NCBI GenBank assembly: GCA_030765045.1
Contig: CM060966.1
Coordinates: 63,357,786 to 63,421,785, forward strand
DNA length: 64,000 bases
Direction of reading: 5' to 3'
Origin: Tenodera sinensis
Taxonomy: Eukaryota > Arthropoda > Insecta > Mantodea > Mantidae
The notes under the pieces were generated by a model that was not told the DNA's origin, made no database searches, and worked only from the letters and a program-made list of their open reading frames with translations. Positions 27,681 through 40,654 of the stretch are shown here, in pieces. The stretch's first letter is position 1; every line of letters begins with the position of its first letter. The position numbers and the translations under genes are program-made.

Positions 27681-30257
27681 GTAAGTTTTGATGTACATTT
27701 CTTCTATGTACAATGAAAATGTGTAGGTTTAGATGTCCATTTCTTGTATATACAATGAAAATGTGTAAGTTTTGATGTACATTTCTTGTATATACAATGA
27801 AAATGTGTAAGTTTTGATGTACATTTCTTGTATATACAATGAAAATGTGTAGTGTTGATGTATATTTCTTGTATATACAATGAAAATGTGTAAGTTTTGA
27901 TGTACATTTCTTGTACATACAATGAAAATGTGTAAGTTTTGATGTACATTTCTTGTATATACAATGAAAATGTGTAAGTTTTGATGTACATTTCTTGTAT
28001 ATACAATGAAAATGTGTAAGTTTTGATGTACATTTCTTGTATATACAATGAAAATTTGTAGTTTTGATGTATATTTCTTGTATATACAATGAAAATGTGT
28101 AAGTTTTGATGTACATTTCTTGCATATACAATTAAAAATGTGTAAGTTTTTGATGTGCATTTCTTGCATGTACAATGAAAATGTGTAAGTTTTGATGTAC
28201 ATTTGTTGTATATACAATGAAAATGTGTAAGTTTTGATTTACATTTCTTGTCTGTACAATGAAAATGTGTATGTTTTGATGTACATTTCTTGTGTATACA
28301 ATGAAAATGTGTAAGTTTTGATGTACATTTCTTGAGTGCACAATGAAAATGTGTAAGTTTTGATGTACATTTCTTGTATATACAATGAAAATGTGTAAGT
28401 TTTGATTTACATTTCTTGTCTGTACATTGAAAATGTGTATGTTTTGATGTACATTTCTTGAGTGTACAATGAAATTGTGTAAGTTTTGATTTACATTTCT
28501 TGAGTGCACAATGAAAATGTGTATGTTTTGATGTACATTTCTTGTATATACAATGAAAATGTGTATGTTTTGATTTACATTTCTTGTCTGTACAATGAAA
28601 ATGTGTATGTTTTGATGTACATTTCTTTAGTGTACAACGAAAATGTGTAGCTTTGATGTACATTTCTTGTATATACAATGAAAATGTGTAGTTTTGATGT
28701 ACATCTCTTGAATATACAATGAAAATGTGTAGTTTTGATGTACATCTCTTGAATATACAATGAACATGTGTAAGTTTTGATGTACATTTCTTGTATGTAC
28801 AATGAAAATGTGTAAGTTTTGATGTACATTTCTTCTATGTACAATGAAAATGTGTAGGTTTAGATGTCCATTTCTTGTATATACAATGAAAATGTGTAAG
28901 TTTTGATGTACATTTCTTGTATATACAATGAAAATGTGTAAGTTTTGATGTACATTTCTTGTATATACAATGAAAATGTGTAGTGTTGATGTATATTTCT
29001 TGTATATACAATGAAAATGTGTAAGTTTTGATGTACATTTCTTGTACATACAATGAAAATGTGTAAGTTTTGATGTACATTTCTTGTATATACAATGAAA
29101 ATGTGTAAGTTTTGATGTACATTTCTTGTATATACAATGAAAATGTGTAAGTTTTGATGTACATTTCTTGTATATACAATGAAAATTTGTAGTTTTGATG
29201 TACATTTCTTGTAAGTACAATGAAAATGTGTAAGTTTTGACGTACATTTCTTGAGTGTACAATGAAAATGTGTAAGTTTTGATTTACATTTCTTGAGTGC
29301 ACAATGAAAATGTGTATGTTTTGATGTACATTTCTTGTATATACAATGAAAATGTGTAAGTTTTGATGTACATTTCTTGTATATACAATGAAAATTTGTA
29401 GTTTTGATGTACATTTCTTGTAAGTACAATGAAAATGTGTATGTTTTGATGTACATTTCTTGAGTGTACAATGAAAATGTGTAAGTTTTGATTTACATTT
29501 CTTGAGTGCACAATGAAAATGTGTATGTTTTGATGTACATTTCTTGTATATACAATGAAAATGTGTATGTTTTGATTTACATTTCTTGTCTGTACAATGA
29601 AAATGTGTATGTTTTGATGTACATTTCTTTAGTGTACAACGAAAATGTGTAGCTTTGATGTACATTTCTTGTATATACAATGAAAATGTGTAGTTTTGAT
29701 GTACATCTCTTGAATATACAATGAAAATGTGTAGTTTTGATGTACATCTCTTGAATATACAATGAACATGTGTAAGTTTTGATGTACATTTCTTGTATGT
29801 ACAATGAAAATGTGTAAGTTTTGATGTACATTTCTTCTATGTACAATGAAAATGTGTAGGTTTAGATGTCCATTTCTTGTATATACAATGAAAATGTGTA
29901 AGTTTTGATGTACATTTCTTGTATATACAATGAAAATGTGTAAGTTTTGATGTACATTTCTTGTATATACAATGAAAATGTGTAGTGTTGATGTATATTT
30001 CTTGTATATACAATGAAAATGTGTAAGTTTTGATGTACATTTCTTGTACATACAATGAAAATGTGTAAGTTTTGATGTACATTTCTTGTATATACAATGA
30101 AAATGTGTAAGTTTTGATGTACATTTCTTGTATATACAATGAAAATGTGTAAGTTTTGATGTACATTTCTTGTATATACAATGAAAATTTGTAGTTTTGA
30201 TGTACATTTCTTGTAAGTACAATGAAAATGTGTAAGTTTTGACGTACATTTCTTGCA
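27681..30257 (+). repeat. Triplicated block, offsets 1,131 and 1,002 bp
   Basis: The rare monomer TTTAGATGTCCATTTC occurs at about 27,729, 28,860 and 29,862. Spacings are 1,131 and 1,002 bp. About 28,430-29,255 repeats at 29,432-30,257 with an exact 1,002-bp offset; AAATTTGTAG at 29183 and 30185 confirms this. Inside are runs of nearly uniform GTAAGTTTTGATGTAC/TTGTATATAC monomers and the marker GTGTAGTGTTGATGTATAT. The first copy (27.7-28.65 kb) is also collinear with 40.8-41.7 kb (offset 13,074) and through it with 49.66-50.6 kb. Confidence 0.82.
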
Positions 30258-30445
30258 TATACAATGAAAATGTGTATGTTTTGATGTACATTTCTTGTAT
30301 GTACAATGAAAATGTGTAAGTTTTGACGTACATTTCTTGAATATACAATGAAAATGTGTAAGTTTTGATGTACATTTCTTGTATATACAATGAAAATGTG
30401 TATGTTTTGATGTACATTATTTGTATATACAATGAAAATGTGTAT
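30258..30445 (+). repeat. Short junction run before the 4.78-kb duplication
   Basis: Four to five ordinary monomers (GACGTACAT, TTGAATATAC, ACATTATTTG linkers) lead into the duplicated block. The same order (GTAAGTAC, GCATATAC, GTATGTAC, GAATATAC, then ATTATTTGTATATAC) precedes the GTGCAGCTTTG landmark at 9.2-9.4, 41.8-42.1 and 50.7-50.95 kb, so this is ordinary type-A context. Confidence 0.7.
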
Positions 30446-33400
30446 GTTTTGATGTACATTTCTTGAGTGTACAGTGAAAATGTGCGGCTTTGATGTACAT
30501 TTCTTGTATATACAATGAAAATGTGTAAGCTTTGATGTACATTTCTAGTATATACAATGAAAATGTGTAGTTTTGATGTACATCTCTTGAATATACAATG
30601 AACATGTGTAAGTTTTGATGTACATTTCTTGTATGTACAATGAAAATGTGTAAGTTTTGATGTACATTTCTTGTGTATACAATGAAAACGTGTATGTTTT
30701 GATGTACATTTCTAGTATATACAATGAAAATGTGTAAGTTTAGATGTACATTTCTTGTATATGCAATGAAAGTGTGAATGTTTTGATGTACATTCCTTGT
30801 ATATACAATGAAAATGTGTATGTTTTGATGTACATTTCTTGAGTGTACAATGAAAATGTGTAAGTTTTTGATGTACATTTCTTGTATATACAATGAAAAT
30901 GTGTAAGTTTTGATGTACATTTCTTGTATACACAATGAAAATGTTTAACTTTTGATGTGCATTTCTTGCATATACAATGAAAATATGTAAGCTTTTGATG
31001 TACATTTCCTGTATGTACAATGAAAATGTGTAAGTTTTGATGTACATTTCTTGTGTATACAATGAAAGTGTGTATGTTTTGATGTACATTTCTAGTATAT
31101 ACAATGAAAATGTGTAAGTTTTGATGTACATTTCTTGTATATACAATGAAAATGTGTATGTTTTGATGTACATTCTTTGTATATACAATGAAAATGTGTA
31201 TGTTTTGATGTACATTTCTTGAGTGTACAATGAAAATGTGTAAGTTTTTGATGTACATTTCTTGTATATACAATGAAAATGTGTAAGTTTTGATGTACAT
31301 TTCTTGTATATACAATGAAAATGTGTATGTTTTGATGTACATTTCCTGTATATACAATGAAAATGTGTATGTTTTGATGTACATTTCTGGTATATCCAAT
31401 GAAAATGTGTAAGCTTTGATGTACATTTCTAGTATATACAATGAAAATGTGTAGTTTTGATGTACATCTCTTGAATATACAATGAACATGTGTAAGTTTT
31501 GATTTACATTTCTTGAGTGCACAATGAAAATGTGTAAGTTTTGATGTACATTTCTTGCACATACAATTAAAAATGTGTAAGTTTTTGATGTGCATTTCTT
31601 GCATGTACAATGAAAATGTGTAAGTTTTGATGTACATTTCTTGTGTATACAAAGAAAATGTGTGAGTTTTGATGTACATTTCTTGTATATACAATGAAAA
31701 GGTTTGCTTTGCTGTACATTTCTTGTATATAGAATGAAAATGTGTAGGTTTTGATGTACATTTCTTGTATATACAATGAAAATGTGTAAGTTTTGATGTA
31801 CATTTATTGTATATACAATGAGAATGTGTATGTTTTGATGTACATTCTTGTATATACAATGAAGATGTGTATGTTTTGAAGTACATTTTTGTATATACAA
31901 AGAAAATGTGTAGTTTTGATGTACATTTCTTGTATGTACAATGAAAATGTGTAAGTTTTGATGTACATTTCTTGTATATACAATGAAAATGTGTAAGCTT
32001 TGATGTACATTTCTTGAATGTACAACGAAAATGTGTACGTTTTCATGTACATTTCTGGTAGATACAATGAAAATGTGTAAGTTTTGATGTATATTTCTTG
32101 TATATACAATGAAAATGTGTATGCTTTGATGTACATTTCTTGTATATACAATGAAAATGTGTAAGTTTTGATGTACATTTCCTGTATGTACAATGAAAAT
32201 GTGTAAGTTTAGATGTACATTTCCTGTATATACAATAAAAATGTGTAAGTTTTGATGTACATTTCTAGTATATACAAAGAAAATGTGTAAGTTTTGATGT
32301 ACATTTCTTGTATATACAATGAAAGTGTGTATGTTTTGATGTACATTTCTTGAGTGTACAATGAAAATGTGTAAGTTTTTGATGTACATTTCTTGTATAT
32401 ACAATGAAAATGTGTATGTTTTGATGTACATTTCTTGAGTGTACAATGAAAATGTGTATGTTTTGATGTACATTTCTTGAGTGTACAATGAAAGTGTGTA
32501 TGTTTTGATGTACATTTCTTGTATATAATATGAAAATGTGTAAGTTTTGATGTACATTTCTTGTATATACAATGAAAATGTGTAAGCTTTGATGTACATT
32601 TCTAGTATATACAATGAAAATGTGTAGTTTTGATGTACATCTCTTGAAAATACAATGAACATGTGTAAGTTGTGATGTACATTTCTTGTATGTACAATGA
32701 AAATGTGTAAGTTTTGATGTACATTTCTTGTATATACAATGAAAATGTCTAGGTTTTTGATGTACATTTCCTGTATGTACAATGAAAATGTGTAGGTTTT
32801 GATGTACATTTCTTGTGTATACAATGAAAATGTGTAAGTTTTGATGTACATTTCTTGAGTGTACAATGAAAATGTGTATGTTTTGATGTACATTTCTTTA
32901 GTGTACAACGAAAATGTGTAGTTTTGATTTACATTTCTTGAGTGCACAATGAAACTGTGTATGTTTTGATGTACATTTCTTGTATATACAATGAAAATGT
33001 GTAGGTTTTTGATGTACATTTCTTTAGTGTACAACGAAAATGTGTAGTTTTGATTTACATTTCTTGAGTGCACAATGAAAATGTGTAAGTTTTGACGTAC
33101 ATTTCTTGCATATACAATGAAAATGTGTAGGTTTTTGATGTACATTTCTTGAGTGTACAATGAAAATGTGTAAGTTTTGATGTACATTTCTTGAGTGCAC
33201 AATGAAAATGTGTAAGTTTTGATTTACATTTCTTGAGTGCACAATGAAAATGTGTATGTTTTGATCTACATTTCTTGTATATACAATGAAAATGTGTAAG
33301 TTTTGATTTACATTTCTTGTCTGTACAATGAAAATGTGTATGTTTTGATGTACATTTCTTGTGTATACAATGAAAATGTGTAAGTTTTGATGTACATTTC

Positions 33401-35224
33401 TTGAGTGCACAATGAAAATGTGTAAGTTTTGATGTACATTTCTTGTGTATACAATGAAAATGTGTAAGTTTTGATGTACATTTCTTGTGTATACAATGAA
33501 AATGTGTAAGTTTTGATGTACATTTCTTGAGTGTACAATGAAAATGTGTATGTTTTGATGTACATTTCTTTAGTGTACAACGAAAATGTGTAGTTTTGAT
33601 TTACATTTCTTGAGTACACAATGAAAATGTGTATGTTTTGATGTACATTTCTTGTATATACAATGAAAATGTGTAGGTTTTTGATGTACATTTCTTGTAT
33701 ATACAATGAAAATGTGTAAGTTTTGAGGTACATTTCTTGCATATACAATGAAGATGTGTAGGTTTTGATGTACATTTCTTGAGTGTACAACGAAAATGTG
33801 TAGTTTTGATTTACATTTCTTGAGTGCACAATGAAAATGTGTAAGTTTTGACGTACATTTCTTGCATATACAATGAAAATGTGTAGGCTTTTGATGTACA
33901 TTTCTTGAGTGTACAATGAAAATTTGTAAGTTTTGATGTACAATTCTTGAGTGCACAATGAAAATGTGTAAGTTTTGATGTACATTTCTTGAGTGCACAA
34001 TGAAAATGTGCAAGTTTTGATGTACATTTCTTGTATATACAATGAAAATGTGTAAGTTTTGATTTACATTTCTTGTCTGTACAATGAAAATGTGTATGTT
34101 TTGATGTACATTTCTTGTGTATACAATGAAAATGTGTAAGCTTTGATGTACATTTCTTGAGTGCACAATGAAAATGTGTAGGTTTTCATGTACATTTCTT
34201 GAGTGTACAACGAAAATGTGTAAGTTTTGATTTACATTTCTTGAGTGCACAATGAAAATGTGTATGTTTTGATGTACATTACTTGTCTGTACAATGAAAA
34301 TGTGTATGTTTCGATGTCCATTTCTTGAGTGTACAATGAGAATGTGTAATTTTTGATGTACATTTCTTTAGTGTACAACGAAAATGTGTAGTTTTGATGT
34401 ACATTTCTTGTATATACAATGAAAATGTTTATGTTTTGCTGTACATTTCTTGTATATACAATGAAAATGTGTATGTTTTATGTATATTTCTTGTATATAC
34501 AATGAAAATGTGTATGTTTTGATGTACATTTCTTGTATATACAATGAAAATATGTAATTTTTGATGTACATTTCTTGTATATACAATGAACATGTGTATG
34601 TTTTGATGTACATTTCTTGTATTTGCAATGAAAATGTGTAAGTTTTGATGTACATTCTTGTATATAAAATGAAAATGTGTATGTTTTGAAGTACATTTCT
34701 TGTATATACAATGAAAATGTGTAGTTTTGATGTACATTTCTTTAATATACAATGAAAATATGTAAGCTTTGATGTACAATTCTTGTGTATACAATGAAAA
34801 TGTGTAAGTTTTGATGTACATTTCTTCTATGTACAATGACAATGTGTAGGTTTTGATGTACATTTCTTGTATATACTATGAAAATGTGTATGTTTTGATT
34901 TACATTTCTTGTCTGTACAATGAAAATGTGTATGTTTTGATGTACATTTCTTTAGTGTACAACGAAAATGTGTAGTTTTGATGTACATTTCTTGTATATA
35001 CAATGAAAATGTTTATGTTTTGCTGTACATTTCTTGTATATACAATGAAAATGTGTAGTTTTGATGTATATTTCTTTATATACAATGAAAATGTGTAAGT
35101 TTTGATGTACATTTCTTGTATGTACAATGAAAATGTGTAAGTTTTGATGTACATTTCTTCTATGTACAATGAAAATGTGTAGGTTTTGATGTACATTTCT
35201 TGTATATACAATGAAAATGTGTAG
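30446..35224 (+). repeat. 4,779-bp tandem duplication, copy D1
   Basis: The stretch begins about 36 bp before GTGCGGCTTTG (30482) and recurs at 35261, an offset of exactly 4,779 bp. It contains an A start (TATGCAATGAAAGTG variant near 30,758), the GGTTTGCTTTGCTG landmark (31701), the GTTGTGATG monomer (near 32,668), a GATTTACAT/GAGTGCAC cluster (32.9-34.2 kb) and two GTTTATGTTTTGCTG entries (34428 and 35012). The offset stays constant over 3.7 kb. It therefore joins an A block, a B block and a second A-like cluster in one duplicated unit. Confidence 0.92.
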
Positions 35225-38200
35225 GTTTTGATGTACATTTCTTGAGTGTACAGTGAAAATGTGCGGCTTTGATGTACATTTCTTGTATATACAATGAAAA
35301 TGTGTAAGCTTTGATGTACATTTCTAGTATATACAATGAAAATGTGTAGTTTTGATGTACATCTCTTGAATATACAATGAACATGTGTAAGTTTTGATGT
35401 ACATTTCTTGTATGTACAATGAAAATGTGTAAGTTTTGATGTACATTTCTTGTGTATACAATGAAAACGTGTATGTTTTGATGTACATTTCTAGTATATA
35501 CAATGAAAATGTGTAAGTTTAGATGTACATTTCTTGTATATGCAATGAAAGTGTGAATGTTTTGATGTACATTCCTTGTATATACAATGAAAATGTGTAT
35601 GTTTTGATGTACATTTCTTGAGTGTACAATGAAAATGTGTAAGTTTTTGATGTACATTTCTTGTATATACAATGAAAATGTGTAAGTTTTGATGTACATT
35701 TCTTGTATACACAATGAAAATGTTTAACTTTTGATGTGCATTTCTTGCATATACAATGAAAATATGTAAGCTTTTGATGTACATTTCCTGTATGTACAAT
35801 GAAAATGTGTAAGTTTTGATGTACATTTCTTGTGTATACAATGAAAGTGTGTATGTTTTGATGTACATTTCTAGTATATACAATGAAAATGTGTAAGTTT
35901 TGATGTACATTTCTTGTATATACAATGAAAATGTGTATGTTTTGATGTACATTCTTTGTATATACAATGAAAATGTGTATGTTTTGATGTACATTTCTTG
36001 AGTGTACAATGAAAATGTGTAAGTTTTTGATGTACATTTCTTGTATATACAATGAAAATGTGTAAGTTTTGATGTACATTTCTTGTATATACAATGAAAA
36101 TGTGTATGTTTTGATGTACATTTCCTGTATATACAATGAAAATGTGTATGTTTTGATGTACATTTCTGGTATATCCAATGAAAATGTGTAAGCTTTGATG
36201 TACATTTCTAGTATATACAATGAAAATGTGTAGTTTTGATGTACATCTCTTGAATATACAATGAACATGTGTAAGTTTTGATTTACATTTCTTGAGTGCA
36301 CAATGAAAATGTGTAAGTTTTGATGTACATTTCTTGCACATACAATTAAAAATGTGTAAGTTTTTGATGTGCATTTCTTGCATGTACAATGAAAATGTGT
36401 AAGTTTTGATGTACATTTCTTGTGTATACAAAGAAAATGTGTGAGTTTTGATGTACATTTCTTGTATATACAATGAAAAGGTTTGCTTTGCTGTACATTT
36501 CTTGTATATAGAATGAAAATGTGTAGGTTTTGATGTACATTTCTTGTATATACAATGAAAATGTGTAAGTTTTGATGTACATTTATTGTATATACAATGA
36601 GAATGTGTATGTTTTGATGTACATTCTTGTATATACAATGAAGATGTGTATGTTTTGAAGTACATTTTTGTATATACAAAGAAAATGTGTAGTTTTGATG
36701 TACATTTCTTGTATGTACAATGAAAATGTGTAAGTTTTGATGTACATTTCTTGTATATACAATGAAAATGTGTAAGCTTTGATGTACATTTCTTGAATGT
36801 ACAACGAAAATGTGTACGTTTTCATGTACATTTCTGGTAGATACAATGAAAATGTGTAAGTTTTGATGTATATTTCTTGTATATACAATGAAAATGTGTA
36901 TGCTTTGATGTACATTTCTTGTATATACAATGAAAATGTGTAAGTTTTGATGTACATTTCCTGTATGTACAATGAAAATGTGTAAGTTTAGATGTACATT
37001 TCCTGTATATACAATAAAAATGTGTAAGTTTTGATGTACATTTCTAGTATATACAAAGAAAATGTGTAAGTTTTGATGTACATTTCTTGTATATACAATG
37101 AAAGTGTGTATGTTTTGATGTACATTTCTTGAGTGTACAATGAAAATGTGTAAGTTTTTGATGTACATTTCTTGTATATACAATGAAAATGTGTATGTTT
37201 TGATGTACATTTCTTGAGTGTACAATGAAAATGTGTATGTTTTGATGTACATTTCTTGAGTGTACAATGAAAGTGTGTATGTTTTGATGTACATTTCTTG
37301 TATATAATATGAAAATGTGTAAGTTTTGATGTACATTTCTTGTATATACAATGAAAATGTGTAAGCTTTGATGTACATTTCTAGTATATACAATGAAAAT
37401 GTGTAGTTTTGATGTACATCTCTTGAAAATACAATGAACATGTGTAAGTTGTGATGTACATTTCTTGTATGTACAATGAAAATGTGTAAGTTTTGATGTA
37501 CATTTCTTGTATATACAATGAAAATGTCTAGGTTTTTGATGTACATTTCCTGTATGTACAATGAAAATGTGTAGGTTTTGATGTACATTTCTTGTGTATA
37601 CAATGAAAATGTGTAAGTTTTGATGTACATTTCTTGAGTGTACAATGAAAATGTGTATGTTTTGATGTACATTTCTTTAGTGTACAACGAAAATGTGTAG
37701 TTTTGATTTACATTTCTTGAGTGCACAATGAAACTGTGTATGTTTTGATGTACATTTCTTGTATATACAATGAAAATGTGTAGGTTTTTGATGTACATTT
37801 CTTTAGTGTACAACGAAAATGTGTAGTTTTGATTTACATTTCTTGAGTGCACAATGAAAATGTGTAAGTTTTGACGTACATTTCTTGCATATACAATGAA
37901 AATGTGTAGGTTTTTGATGTACATTTCTTGAGTGTACAATGAAAATGTGTAAGTTTTGATGTACATTTCTTGAGTGCACAATGAAAATGTGTAAGTTTTG
38001 ATTTACATTTCTTGAGTGCACAATGAAAATGTGTATGTTTTGATCTACATTTCTTGTATATACAATGAAAATGTGTAAGTTTTGATTTACATTTCTTGTC
38101 TGTACAATGAAAATGTGTATGTTTTGATGTACATTTCTTGTGTATACAATGAAAATGTGTAAGTTTTGATGTACATTTCTTGAGTGCACAATGAAAATGT

Positions 38201-39898
38201 GTAAGTTTTGATGTACATTTCTTGTGTATACAATGAAAATGTGTAAGTTTTGATGTACATTTCTTGTGTATACAATGAAAATGTGTAAGTTTTGATGTAC
38301 ATTTCTTGAGTGTACAATGAAAATGTGTATGTTTTGATGTACATTTCTTTAGTGTACAACGAAAATGTGTAGTTTTGATTTACATTTCTTGAGTACACAA
38401 TGAAAATGTGTATGTTTTGATGTACATTTCTTGTATATACAATGAAAATGTGTAGGTTTTTGATGTACATTTCTTGTATATACAATGAAAATGTGTAAGT
38501 TTTGAGGTACATTTCTTGCATATACAATGAAGATGTGTAGGTTTTGATGTACATTTCTTGAGTGTACAACGAAAATGTGTAGTTTTGATTTACATTTCTT
38601 GAGTGCACAATGAAAATGTGTAAGTTTTGACGTACATTTCTTGCATATACAATGAAAATGTGTAGGCTTTTGATGTACATTTCTTGAGTGTACAATGAAA
38701 ATTTGTAAGTTTTGATGTACAATTCTTGAGTGCACAATGTAAATGTGTAAGTTTTGATGTACATTTCTTGAGTGCACAATGAAAATGTGCAAGTTTTGAT
38801 GTACATTTCTTGTATATACAATGAAAATGTGTAAGTTTTGATTTACATTTCTTGTCTGTACAATGAAAATGTGTATGTTTTGATGTACATTTCTTGTGTA
38901 TACAATGAAAATGTGTAAGCTTTGATGTACATTTCTTGAGTGCACAATGAAAATGTGTATGTTTTGATGTACATTACTTGTCTGTACAATGAAAATGTGT
39001 ATGTTTCGATGTACATTTCTTGAGTGTACAATGAGAATGTGTAAGTTTTGATGTACATTTCTTTAGTGTACAACGAAAATGTGTAGTTTTGATGTACATT
39101 TCTTGTATATACAATGAAAATGTTTATGTTTTGCTGTACATTTCTTGTATATACAATGAAAATGTGTATGTTTTGATGTACATTTCTTGTATATACAATG
39201 AAAATATGTAATTTTTGATGTACATTTCTTGTATATACAATGAACATGTGTATGTTTTGATGTACATTTCTTGTATTTGCAATGAAAATGTGTAAGTTTT
39301 GATGTACATTCTTGTATATAAAATGAAAATGTGTATGTTTTGAAGTACATTTCTTGTATATACAATGAAAATGTGTAGTTTTGATGTACATTTCTTTAAT
39401 ATACAATGAAAATATGTAAGCTTTGATGTACAATTCTTGTGTATACAATGAAAATGTGTAAGTTTTGATGTACATTTCTTCTATGTACAATGACAATGTG
39501 TAGGTTTTGATGTACATTTCTTGTATATACTATGAAAATGTGTATGTTTTGATTTACATTTCTTGTCTGTACAATGAAAATGTGTATGTTTTGATGTACA
39601 TTTCTTTAGTGTACAACGAAAATGTGTAGTTTTGATGTACATTTCTTGTATATACAATGAAAATGTTTATGTTTTGCTGTACATTTCTTGTATATACAAT
39701 GAAAATGTGTAGTTTTGATGTATATTTCTTTATATACAATGAATATGTGTAAGTTTTGATGTACATTTCTTGTATGTACAATGAAAATGTGTAAGTTTTG
39801 ATGTACATTTCTTCTATGTACAATGAAAATGTGTAGGTTTTGATGTACATTTCTTGTATATACAATGAAAATGTGTAGGTTTTGATGTACATTTCTTG
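35225..39898 (+). repeat. 4,779-bp tandem duplication, copy D2 (about 4.67 kb)
   Basis: From 35,226 to about 38,955 it is almost base-for-base the same as D1. One visible difference is T at about 38,739 where D1 has A (about 33,960). It lacks two monomers (84 bp) that D1 has at about 34,180-34,264, shifting the offset to 4,695. It also lacks one 41-bp monomer (TTTTATGTATAT type) that D1 has near 34,470-34,510, shifting the offset to 4,654. Substitutions near the end include A at about 39,014 against C in D1 and GAATATGTG near 39,742. Homology ends near 39,898, where D1 reads into D2. Confidence 0.9.
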
Positions 39899-40654
39899 TA
39901 TATACAATGAAAATGTGTAAGTTTTTGATTTGCATTTCTTGCATGTTCAATGAAAATGTGTAAGTTTTGATGTACATTCTTGTATATAAAATGGAAATGT
40001 GTATGTTTTGAAGTACATTTCTTGTATATACAATGAAAATGTGTAGTTTTGATGTACATTTCCTTAATGTACAATGAAAATATGTAAGCTTTGATGTACA
40101 ATTCTTGTATATACAATGAAAATGTGTAAGTTTTGATGTACATTTCTAGTATATACAATGAAAATGTGTAGTTTTGATGTACATCTCTTGAAAATACAAT
40201 GAACATGTGTAAGTTGTGATGTACATTTCTTGTATGTACAATGAAAATGTGTAAGTTTTGATGTACATTTCTTGTGTATACAATGAAAATGTGTAGGTTT
40301 TTGATGTACATTTCCTGTATGTACAATGAAAATGTGTAAGTTTTGATGTACATTTCTTGTGTATACAATGAAAATGTGTAAGTTTTGATGTACATTTCTT
40401 GAGTGTACAATGAAAATGTGTATGTTTTGATGTACATTTCTTTAGTGTACAACGAAAATGTGTAGTTTTGATTTACATTTCTTGAGTGCACAATGAAAAT
40501 GTGTAAGTTTTGACGTACATTTCTTGCATATACAATGAAAATGTGTAGGATTTTGATGTACATTTCTTGTATGTACAATGAAAACGTGTAAGTTTTGATG
40601 TACATTTCTTGTATATACAATGAAAATGTGTAAGTTTTGATGCACATTTCTTGT
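39899..40654 (+). repeat. Satellite segment collinear with 25.5-27.6 kb
   Basis: After D2 the sequence continues with TTTTTGATTTGCATTTC and GCATGTTCAATG. This pair also occurs at about 25,507-25,540 and nowhere else I found. CCTTAATGTAC, GAAAATACAATGAAC and GTTGTGATG follow in the order seen at 25.65-25.8 kb, but only once here. This is the unamplified counterpart of the 25.6-27.3 kb cassette array. From about 40.44 kb the offset to the earlier block is 13,074 bp. Confidence 0.78.

Noticed and set aside
35519..37981. 820-codon minus-strand open frame (and its twin at 30,740-33,202) as a large repeat protein
   Set aside because: It is made only of satellite monomers, switches between the three frame-specific peptides at 41- and 43-bp units, has no non-repeat end, and overlaps equally open frames. 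The twin exists because of the 4,779-bp duplication and not because of selection.
30446..39898. Assembly duplication artefact for D1/D2
   Set aside because: The copies differ by two whole-monomer indels and several substitutions, so they are probably both real. Read-level proof is still lacking.
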